A DNA stretch of 6,369 nt, taken from contig PIXS01000348.1 of the NCBI GenBank assembly GCA_003096255.1, forward strand, positions 1 through 6,369, written 5' to 3'. This stretch comes from Candidatus Bathyarchaeum sp. (GTDB lineage: Archaea > Thermoproteota > Bathyarchaeia > Bathyarchaeales > Bathyarchaeaceae). The translations under genes were made by a program, and so were the position numbers. Below the pieces are notes generated by a model, which was given only the letters and a program-made list of their open reading frames with translations, did not search any database and was not told the origin of the DNA. Position 1 is the first letter of the stretch. Each line of letters begins with the position of its first letter. Of this stretch, positions 1-4,684 are shown piece after piece.

Positions 1-305
1 AAAGCGTTGTGTTGCCCATTTCAAAATCCGGAATTCTAGCCAGCATAATGCTAGGGTTTGGACGTGCAATCGGAGAAACCATCGCAGTTTCCATGGTTGC
101 AGGCAACCAAGCCCACGTAGCAACAAGCTACCTAGATTCAGTTTACACAATTCCATCCTTTATCGCAACCCACATGGGCGAAGCTCCAGTAGGAAGCCTA
201 GAATACAGCGCCCTCTTTGGGCTTGGACTAATTTTGCTCATAATCACTTTCATAGTAAACACGTTAGCCGATGTTGTCGTAAAGCGAGGTGAAATCCATG
301 GCTAG
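1..305 (+). CDS. pstC: Phosphate ABC transporter permease PstC, C-terminal fragment
   Basis: This is the last ~100 residues of PstC, one of the two membrane subunits of the high-affinity phosphate importer PstSCAB. The reading frame (codons from base 3) is open to the window edge, so the gene starts upstream; the GTG at 9 is internal, not a real start. The fragment opens with the family's conserved block: VVLPISKSGILASIMLG followed by GRAIGETIAVSMVAGN, which contains the GET motif found just after the EAA loop in Pst permeases. The EAA loop itself lies outside the window. A final hydrophobic segment (GLGLILLIITFIVNTLADVVV) is the last membrane helix, ending in a short basic tail. The stop overlaps the start of pstA by 8 bases, which suggests translational coupling. 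Identification is by motif and by the following pstA-pstB-phoU order. Confidence 0.95.
   Translation, partial: SVVLPISKSGILASIMLGFGRAIGETIAVSMVAGNQAHVATSYLDSVYTIPSFIATHMGEAPVGSLEYSALFGLGLILLIITFIVNTLADVVVKRGEIHG
286..292 (+). promoter_or_regulatory. Ribosome binding site deciding the pstA start
   Basis: GAGGTGA is a near-perfect complement of the 16S 3' end and lies 5 bases before the ATG at 298. An in-frame GTG at 289 lies inside this site and would give a protein three residues longer, so the ATG is the better start. The site is within the pstC coding sequence. Confidence 0.8.
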
Positions 306-1131
306 CCCAGTAAAAGAACGCGTCTTGTTCTTTGCCCTTGGGGTACCCGTTGTAATCTGTTTAGTGGCTTTCTTCTGGATTGCAGCCACTCTGTTCACAG
401 GCGTTGGAACTTTAAACATGGAATTTTTGACCACTTCTGCTCTCAAAGGCGGAGCTTTAGAAATGATAGTGGGAACCGTTTATCTGTTCTTGGGGGCCGC
501 CGCAATAGCAGGTCCCATCGGAGTGTTTGCGGCAATCTACTTGGTAGAATATGCGCCCAGCGGAAAACTAACCCGAATCATTGACCAAGCAATCAACAAC
601 CTAGCAGGTGTTCCCTCAATTATTATTGGATTGTTTGGTTTCACCTTCTTCAGCAAGCAGCTAGGCTTTGGAATATCCCTGATGTCTGGTTGGTTAACTT
701 TGGCGTTGATGATTCTTCCAATCGTAATACGCGGCTCAGAAGAAGCCCTTCGGATAGTTCCTAAATCCTTTAGTCAAGCTGCCCTTGCTTTAGGGGCAAC
801 AAAATGGAAGGCAATCAGCCTCACAACTTTGATAGCTGCAGCCCCTGGAATAGTAACAAGTGTAATCCTTGGAATCGCTCGTGTTGCAGGAGAAACCGCG
901 GCGATACTGTTCACTTCCTCGGTTATTATTACCCGAGGGCTGCCCAGTTCGCCCTTTGAGCCAGTGATGGCTCTTTCCTTCAACATGTATGTCAAAATTG
1001 TTGCTCGGGGCGAGTCCCCTGAGAACGTTTTTGGAATCGCGTTGATTCTGTTCTTTATTGTTTTGGCGTTCTCTCTTGTCGCAATAATTCTTCGAGTCTA
1101 CTACAGGAGGAAACAGCCATGGCTAAACTAA
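298..1131 (+). CDS. pstA: Phosphate ABC transporter permease PstA
   Basis: PstA is the second membrane subunit of the PstSCAB phosphate importer and pairs with PstC to form the channel. The 277-residue product has the usual family length. It shows an N-terminal helix (about residues 10-35), further helices, the conserved block with [15 protein letters not shown], and the cytoplasmic coupling loop [12 protein letters not shown] (159-170) that docks on PstB. The usual glutamate of this EAA loop is replaced by Gln160. The loop is followed by ARVAGETAA (194-202), the GET motif of Pst permeases. The C-terminal helix ends in a basic tail. The start at ATG 298 is chosen because of the ribosome binding site just before it. 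It overlaps pstC by 8 bases and is followed by pstB after 22 bases. The identification is firm from motifs and neighbours. Confidence 0.96.
   Translation: MASPVKERVLFFALGVPVVICLVAFFWIAATLFTGVGTLNMEFLTTSALKGGALEMIVGTVYLFLGAAAIAGPIGVFAAIYLVEYAPSGKLTRIIDQAINNLAGVPSIIIGLFGFTFFSKQLGFGISLMSGWLTLALMILPIVIRGSEEALRIVPKSFSQAALALGATKWKAISLTTLIAAAPGIVTSVILGIARVAGETAAILFTSSVIITRGLPSSPFEPVMALSFNMYVKIVARGESPENVFGIALILFFIVLAFSLVAIILRVYYRRKQPWLN
1105..1110 (+). promoter_or_regulatory. Strong ribosome binding site inside the end of pstA
   Basis: AGGAGG lies 8 bases before an ATG at 1119 and is too far (43 bases) to serve pstB directly. It is inside the pstA coding sequence, where it encodes part of the basic tail (Arg-Arg-Lys), so it may be partly a by-product of coding. 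Its natural partner is the 12-codon frame at 1119-1157. Confidence 0.4.
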
Positions 1132-1157
1132 ACAAAAAACAGGTGAACAACCCATGA
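1119..1157 (+). CDS. Possible 12-codon leader peptide between pstA and pstB
   Basis: A short frame encodes [12 protein letters not shown]. It begins at an ATG 8 bases after an AGGAGG motif, overlaps the last 13 bases of pstA in another frame, and stops at a TGA whose T and G belong to the pstB start, giving an ATGA overlap at 1154-1157. Its position would let ribosomes finishing it reinitiate on pstB, so it could be a translational coupling device. No homology is claimed for the peptide. It might instead be chance, because pstB has its own ribosome binding site. Other explanations are a decayed former start of pstB in another frame, or no function. Only conservation across relatives would settle it. 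Confidence 0.25.
   Translation: MAKLNKKQVNNP
1141..1146 (+). promoter_or_regulatory. Ribosome binding site of pstB
   Basis: AGGTGA lies 7 bases before the ATG at 1154 and supports that start. A nearby ATG at 1161 is in another frame and meets a stop after three codons. Confidence 0.7.
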
Positions 1158-1915
1158 ACCATGACCCAAAAATAGATGTCAAAAAACTAAACATTTGGTT
1201 TGGAGAAAAACACGTCATCAGAGACCTTGACCTGAAAATCCAGTCAAACGCTGTAACCGCCATTATGGGACCTTCAGGCTGCGGCAAATCCACGCTCCTT
1301 AGAAGCTTCAACCGGATGAATGACGTTATCAAATCAACAAAAACAACTGGAGACGTTCTAATCGGAAACAGAAACATCTACGACAGCAACACCAGCGTTT
1401 ACGACCTAAGACGACAAATAGGTATGGTGTTTCAAAGACCAAACCCGCTGCCCAAGTCCATATACGAAAACATTGCTTTTGGTCCCAAAATCCACAAACT
1501 TGCAAAGGGTAAAGAACTCGACAAAATCGTAGAAAAAAGTCTTCGAGCCTCTGCCTTATGGGATGAAGTCCACGATAGGCTAAACGATAGTGCCTTTGAC
1601 CTTTCTGGTGGCCAGCAACAGAGGCTGTGTATTGCCCGTGCGTTGGCGGTTGACCCTGAAGTTATTCTTATGGATGAGCCTTGCAGTGCTTTGGACCCTG
1701 CGGCTACCGCGAAGATTGAGCAACTCATAAGAGTTCTGGCTAACGACTATACTGTTGTTATTGTTACTCACAATATGCAGCAGGCGTCGCGGGTGTCTGA
1801 CCACACTGTTTTCTTGTATCTTGGCGAAGTAATTGAGCAAGGCGACACGAAGGCTATCTTTGAGAATCCAAAGCACGCGTTAACTGAACAGTACATAACA
1901 GGAGAATTTGGTTAG
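1154..1915 (+). CDS. pstB: Phosphate ABC transporter ATP-binding protein PstB
   Basis: PstB is the cytoplasmic ATPase that powers phosphate import through PstC/PstA. The 253-residue protein has every ABC motif in order: Walker [10 protein letters not shown] (39-47), Q-loop [10 protein letters not shown] (91-100, with the NPLP typical of PstB), signature LSGGQQQR (150-157), Walker B VILMDEP (170-176), D-loop SALD (178-181) and the switch histidine H206 in VTHNMQQA. The N-terminal segment [11 protein letters not shown] and the FNRMND stretch after Walker A are also characteristic of PstB rather than of other ABC ATPases. The length matches the family. It follows pstA by 22 bases and precedes phoU by 10. 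Synonymous codon choice changes visibly along the gene: 19 of the first 60 codons end in T or G, against 46 of 60 in codons 154-213 (counted by eye). Confidence 0.98.
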   Translation: MNHDPKIDVKKLNIWFGEKHVIRDLDLKIQSNAVTAIMGPSGCGKSTLLRSFNRMNDVIKSTKTTGDVLIGNRNIYDSNTSVYDLRRQIGMVFQRPNPLPKSIYENIAFGPKIHKLAKGKELDKIVEKSLRASALWDEVHDRLNDSAFDLSGGQQQRLCIARALAVDPEVILMDEPCSALDPAATAKIEQLIRVLANDYTVVIVTHNMQQASRVSDHTVFLYLGEVIEQGDTKAIFENPKHALTEQYITGEFG

Positions 1916-1919
1916 GTGA
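1914..1919 (+). promoter_or_regulatory. Ribosome binding site of phoU overlapping the pstB stop
   Basis: AGGTGA shares its first two bases with the TAG stop of pstB and lies 6 bases before the phoU ATG at 1926. The arrangement favours coupled translation of the two genes. Confidence 0.7.
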
Positions 1920-1925
1920 TTAAAC

Positions 1926-2567
1926 ATGAAACGATTAATTGATTCTGGACTGGAACAGCTAGCAAGCATGCTCTTTCACATGGGAGAGCTTGCCCAAAAA
2001 ACAGTTTCAATATCCGTGATGAACTACATCGAAGGAACCCACGACTACAATCAAGTCAAAAACTTGGAAACAAAACTTTCGTCTATGGCAGACCCAATAG
2101 AAGACATAGCCTTCGAGATTATTGCCCGGTTTCAGCCAGTTGCCTCTGACCTTCGCATCATAAAGTCTTACATGAAAATCTGCTACGACTTCAAACGATA
2201 CGGAAGATACGCCCTAGACATCTCACAAATCTACGAACGCCTCGGCGGAATGGACGAATGCGACCTGTCTTTCAGGAAAATCAGCAAAGAAATGGGACTG
2301 GAAACTCTGAAGATGGTTGAAACAAGCATTCAGTCGCTAAAGAACCATGACGCACAACTTGCAAGGACGTTAACGGAGATGGAAAAACGTGTTGACCAGC
2401 TGTACTGTGATTACCTTGATAAACTCATTGTAACCACGGCCACGACTGCTTGTACAATCTCTAGTCTGCTTGTTGTAAGGTATCTGGAAAGGATCGGTGA
2501 CCACGCCACCTACATCGGAGAATCAATGATCTATCTTGTATCTGGAGAAAAAACCGCGTTAAGATAA
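1926..2567 (+). CDS. phoU: PhoU-family phosphate transport regulator
   Basis: PhoU proteins are cytoplasmic all-helical regulators that restrain Pst-mediated phosphate uptake. In bacteria they also link the transporter to the PhoR sensor. This 213-residue protein has the family's two three-helix repeats and the usual length. The first repeat contains ARFQPVASDLRIIKSYMKI (67-85), matching the PhoU hallmark around QPVASDLR. The second ends with RYLERIGDHATYIGE (185-199), the classic metal-binding ExxxD site (E188, D192). In the matching place of the first repeat the sequence is DFKRYGRYALDI (88-99), with Lys90 and Arg94 where the acidic residues would be, so one metal site looks lost or changed. 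The gene follows pstB by 10 bases, as is typical. Its actual signalling partner cannot be inferred here, and no histidine kinase is seen in the window. Confidence 0.94.
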   Translation: MKRLIDSGLEQLASMLFHMGELAQKTVSISVMNYIEGTHDYNQVKNLETKLSSMADPIEDIAFEIIARFQPVASDLRIIKSYMKICYDFKRYGRYALDISQIYERLGGMDECDLSFRKISKEMGLETLKMVETSIQSLKNHDAQLARTLTEMEKRVDQLYCDYLDKLIVTTATTACTISSLLVVRYLERIGDHATYIGESMIYLVSGEKTALR

Positions 2568-2582
2568 GAAAATAACTGTTAA

Positions 2583-2589
2583 AGGAGGG
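2583..2589 (+). promoter_or_regulatory. Ribosome binding site fixing a TTG start
   Basis: AGGAGGG, preceded by AA, lies 6 bases before the TTG at 2596. This strong site is the main reason to accept the TTG as the start of the DUF47 gene. No ATG lies near in that frame. Confidence 0.75.
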
Positions 2590-2595
2590 AAAAAA

Positions 2596-3264
2596 TTGGC
2601 TAAGAAAAGTTATGCATGGTTTGAAAGGCGACGCCGAACAAAAGTGTTGGATTTAACCCAAGACCAAATCACTAAAGCCCTTGATACTGTGACTCTTTTG
2701 CACGAAATAATAAAGGGCGTTTCCGAATCAAACAAAAACGATGTTATGAAACGCTTTGAAAAACTCTACAGCGTAGAAAAAGAAGTTGACACACTACGAA
2801 CTGACGTCTTTAAGGAGCTTTCTAAAGGAGCAGCAATGTTCACAGAAAACCGCGAAGACCTAATGCACCTCGTAAAACGCCTAGACACGTTGGCAGACTA
2901 CGTCAAAGACGCAGCAAGATGTGTAATCATCCTTGCAGACCACGAAATACCCAAACCACTATGGAAACAGGCAATTCACACAACAAAAACTCTGGTAGAC
3001 TGCGCCACTGCCCTACGCGCCAGTATAGAAAAAATTGCTGAAGACCCCGCAGCCGCAATGAAAAACGCACAAAAAGTTGAACAAATCGAAAACGAAATTG
3101 ACAAGGACTACATAACAAACAAGTCCCTACTAATAGAACGCTCAGGACAAACAAACTGCGGAGCAATAACCATCCTCAACGACTTATTCGAGTTCATCGA
3201 GCAAGCTGCAGACATGTGCGCAGACACCGCTGACTACATCGCAATAATTGCTGGACGCGACTAA
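2596..3264 (+). CDS. PhoU-like protein of the DUF47 type
   Basis: This 222-residue, all-helical cytoplasmic protein belongs by length and motif pattern to the DUF47 branch of the PhoU superfamily, which is often found beside Pit-type phosphate transporters. It has a basic N-terminal segment (WFERRRRTK, residues 8-16), then two similar helical repeats. Each repeat carries paired acidic motifs: E61xxxD65 with D97xxxD101 in the first, and E165xxxD169 with E202xxxD206 in the second. These are the expected metal-binding positions of PhoU-like folds, and both halves look intact, unlike the PhoU encoded just upstream. It starts at TTG with a strong ribosome binding site and follows phoU after 28 bases, so it is probably the last gene of the pst transcript. 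No Pit transporter is present in the window. A role in controlling phosphate uptake is inferred from family and location. Confidence 0.88.
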   Translation: MAKKSYAWFERRRRTKVLDLTQDQITKALDTVTLLHEIIKGVSESNKNDVMKRFEKLYSVEKEVDTLRTDVFKELSKGAAMFTENREDLMHLVKRLDTLADYVKDAARCVIILADHEIPKPLWKQAIHTTKTLVDCATALRASIEKIAEDPAAAMKNAQKVEQIENEIDKDYITNKSLLIERSGQTNCGAITILNDLFEFIEQAADMCADTADYIAIIAGRD

Positions 3265-3272
3265 ACCCCTCG

Positions 3273-3283
3273 TTTCCTTTTTT
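3273..3283 (+). terminator. T-rich archaeal-type terminator after the pst operon
   Basis: TTTCCTTTTTT begins 8 bases after the stop of the DUF47 gene. Archaeal RNA polymerase terminates at T-runs without needing a hairpin. The run ends in six T residues and no hairpin precedes it, so this is plausible but unproven. Confidence 0.5.
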
Positions 3284-3307
3284 GTCTGGGCTCACAAATA
3301 TCCAGAC
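3284..3307 (+). repeat. Inverted repeat GTCTGG / CCAGAC
   Basis: GTCTGG at 3284-3289 and CCAGAC at 3302-3307 are perfect reverse complements separated by 12 bases. The element directly follows the terminator T-run. It could form a small hairpin in a read-through transcript that protects the mRNA end, or it could be a protein site. A 6-base dyad can arise by chance. Confidence 0.35.
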
Positions 3308-3342
3308 TACTTTCTGTTCCCAAATTTTGGTAAATGACAAAT

Positions 3343-3371
3343 CGATTAAAAAAACTGTTCCAACCGATTAA
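3343..3371 (+). repeat. Direct repeat CGATTAA, two copies 22 bases apart
   Basis: CGATTAA occurs at 3343-3349 and 3365-3371. The 22-base period is about two helical turns, so both copies face the same side of the DNA. This is a common layout for cooperative regulator binding. The copies are about 115-140 bases upstream of the TATA-like box. The match is short and AT-rich, so chance remains possible. Confidence 0.3.
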
Positions 3372-3451
3372 TTTTGCTCAAAATATCCTATGTATGAGCA
3401 TAAACCTGATTTTCTAACTCAGAAATTCGATTTTTCCTTCTGAACACAACA

Positions 3452-3479
3452 CGTTAAACTATCCTTTCAAGGTTTAGCG
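3452..3479 (+). repeat. Imperfect inverted repeat CGTTAAAC / GTTTAGCG next to the promoter
   Basis: The arms at 3452-3459 and 3472-3479 match at 7 of 8 positions with 12 bases between them. The right arm ends three bases before the TATA-like box and overlaps the expected BRE region, so a protein bound here could either block or recruit transcription factor B. It is a candidate operator for the second transport operon. Confidence 0.4.
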
Positions 3480-3490
3480 AAGTTTTTATA
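3477..3490 (+). promoter_or_regulatory. Archaeal BRE/TATA promoter of the solute-binding protein gene
   Basis: TTTTTATA at 3483-3490 is preceded by the purine-rich GCGAAG, fitting a BRE followed by a TATA box. Initiation is expected some 22-27 bases downstream of the box, around 3510-3515, which leaves a leader of roughly 12-17 bases before the ATG at 3527. Position and sequence fit well, but no start site has been measured. Confidence 0.6.
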
Positions 3491-3526
3491 GCAATCTCTT
3501 GATTACTATTCCGAAGGCTGATCAGG

Positions 3527-4684
3527 ATGGAACGTAAAACCAAGCGCCGCCTGAAGTTGTTACCCAAACAAGGCTACATCATGCTTCTTATCGGTATTCT
3601 GGTTGGCTTCATGGTTTTCTTAGGTGTAGCTGCAATCACATCTCAGGGAACAGGTGGCGGAGCAGGTCAAGAAGGACTTCCATCAAACATAAGTTTCACG
3701 TTTCTTTACACCAGCGAAAAACAGGGTTGGCTAGAAGCAGTAACCCCCGACTTTGAAGACTGGTTTTTTGAACGGTTCGGAATAACTGTTGACGTAAACC
3801 TTGTTGTCACCGGAAGCCATGACAGCGTAAACCTGATCCTTCAAGAAAGCGGACAACCAACCGCTTGGAGTCCAGCATCAAGTATCTGGATACCTTACCT
3901 TAACCAAAAATGGGAAGACCTTGAAAAAGGAGAATCCCTAGCTAAGGACTCTACACCTCTTGTTTTGTCTCCTGTTGTAATAGCTGGATGGGCTTCATTT
4001 TTTGAAGAATACAGCATAGAAAGCTTTGAAGACCTCTATAGGCTCGCATCCACGGGAACAGAATTCAAGTACGGCCACCCTGACCCGTTGCTCAGTAACG
4101 GAGGAACAATGGCTGAAGTATTAGAATTTGCTGAAGCCCTTGGAAAAGCGCCTGAAGAATTCGTTACCGAGGACTTCATAAACCAAGACGCTTTAGAGTT
4201 TGTACGATTAATCGAATCAATGACAGTAAACTATGGTAAAAGCACTGGCTTCTTTGGAAGATGGGCAGCAGAAAACGGTCCAACAGCTATTGACTGTTTC
4301 ACAGTTTACGAAAGCGTTGTAATTAGCAACGCCGAAAAAGCCAGCGAAAAATGGGGGGACTCTTTGGTTGCAATTTATCCTGAATCTGGCACCCTTTTGT
4401 CTGATCATCCTTACGTTATTTTGGATGCTCCGTGGGTCAGCGAGTATCAAAAGTTTGCTGCTTCCCAGTATCTGTATTTCCTTCTCCAAGAAACAAATCA
4501 GGACAAAGCCCAAGAATACGGGTTTAGGCCAGCTAGCCCTAGTGTCCCAATTGACTCAGAAATCTTTAACGAAGTAAACGGTGTCTCCTTTGAAATAAAA
4601 GTTCCAACTTACAGACCCCTGTCTGGAGAAGCGCTAGAAAACGTTTTCACAGTTTGGCCGTCTGTCAAGAATCCAGGAGTGTGA
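3527..4684 (+). CDS. Membrane-anchored extracellular solute-binding protein of an ABC importer
   Basis: This 385-residue protein should capture a substrate outside the cell and hand it to the permease encoded next. It has a strongly basic N-terminus (residues 2-14), one hydrophobic helix (about 17-37) and a Gly-rich linker (41-50), with no lipobox cysteine, so it is probably tethered by its uncleaved helix. The body looks like the type-II binding-protein fold of the SBP_bac_11 / CysP-ModA group. Recognisable family blocks are FLYTSEKQGWLEA (59-71), WSPASSIWIPYL (114-125), HPDPLLSNGGTM, NYGKSTGFFG, a VYE segment, SDHPYVILDAPWVSE and YGFRPASP. In bacteria very similar domains are often joined to a von Willebrand A domain, which is absent here. 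The ligand is unknown; an oxyanion is an inference from family and permease. The start has a weak AGGCTGAT ribosome site and a good promoter. Confidence 0.85.
   Translation: MERKTKRRLKLLPKQGYIMLLIGILVGFMVFLGVAAITSQGTGGGAGQEGLPSNISFTFLYTSEKQGWLEAVTPDFEDWFFERFGITVDVNLVVTGSHDSVNLILQESGQPTAWSPASSIWIPYLNQKWEDLEKGESLAKDSTPLVLSPVVIAGWASFFEEYSIESFEDLYRLASTGTEFKYGHPDPLLSNGGTMAEVLEFAEALGKAPEEFVTEDFINQDALEFVRLIESMTVNYGKSTGFFGRWAAENGPTAIDCFTVYESVVISNAEKASEKWGDSLVAIYPESGTLLSDHPYVILDAPWVSEYQKFAASQYLYFLLQETNQDKAQEYGFRPASPSVPIDSEIFNEVNGVSFEIKVPTYRPLSGEALENVFTVWPSVKNPGV

Larger units (their letters stand above)
3265..3526. other. 262-base intergenic region between two transport operons
   Basis: No gene of credible length is seen on either strand. 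The region is AT-rich and holds, in order: the T-run terminator, a 6-base perfect inverted repeat (3284-3307), a short CCAAA/TTTGG dyad (3320-3330), two CGATTAA copies 22 bases apart, an imperfect 8-base dyad (3452-3479), and the BRE/TATA promoter of the next gene. It separates the end of one transcription unit from the start of another. Confidence 0.8.

Noticed and set aside
9..11. GTG at 9 as a gene start
   Set aside because: The frame continues upstream through the window edge and encodes an internal part of PstC; the apparent start is just a valine codon.
289..297. GTG at 289 as the pstA start
   Set aside because: It sits inside the GAGGTGA ribosome binding site that correctly precedes the ATG at 298.
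1432..1876. Minus-strand frames antisense to pstB
   Set aside because: They are complements of the conserved ATPase motifs and have no independent support.
3320..3330. CCAAA-T-TTTGG dyad as an operator
   Set aside because: Five-base arms in AT-rich DNA are expected by chance, and it is not positioned at the promoter.
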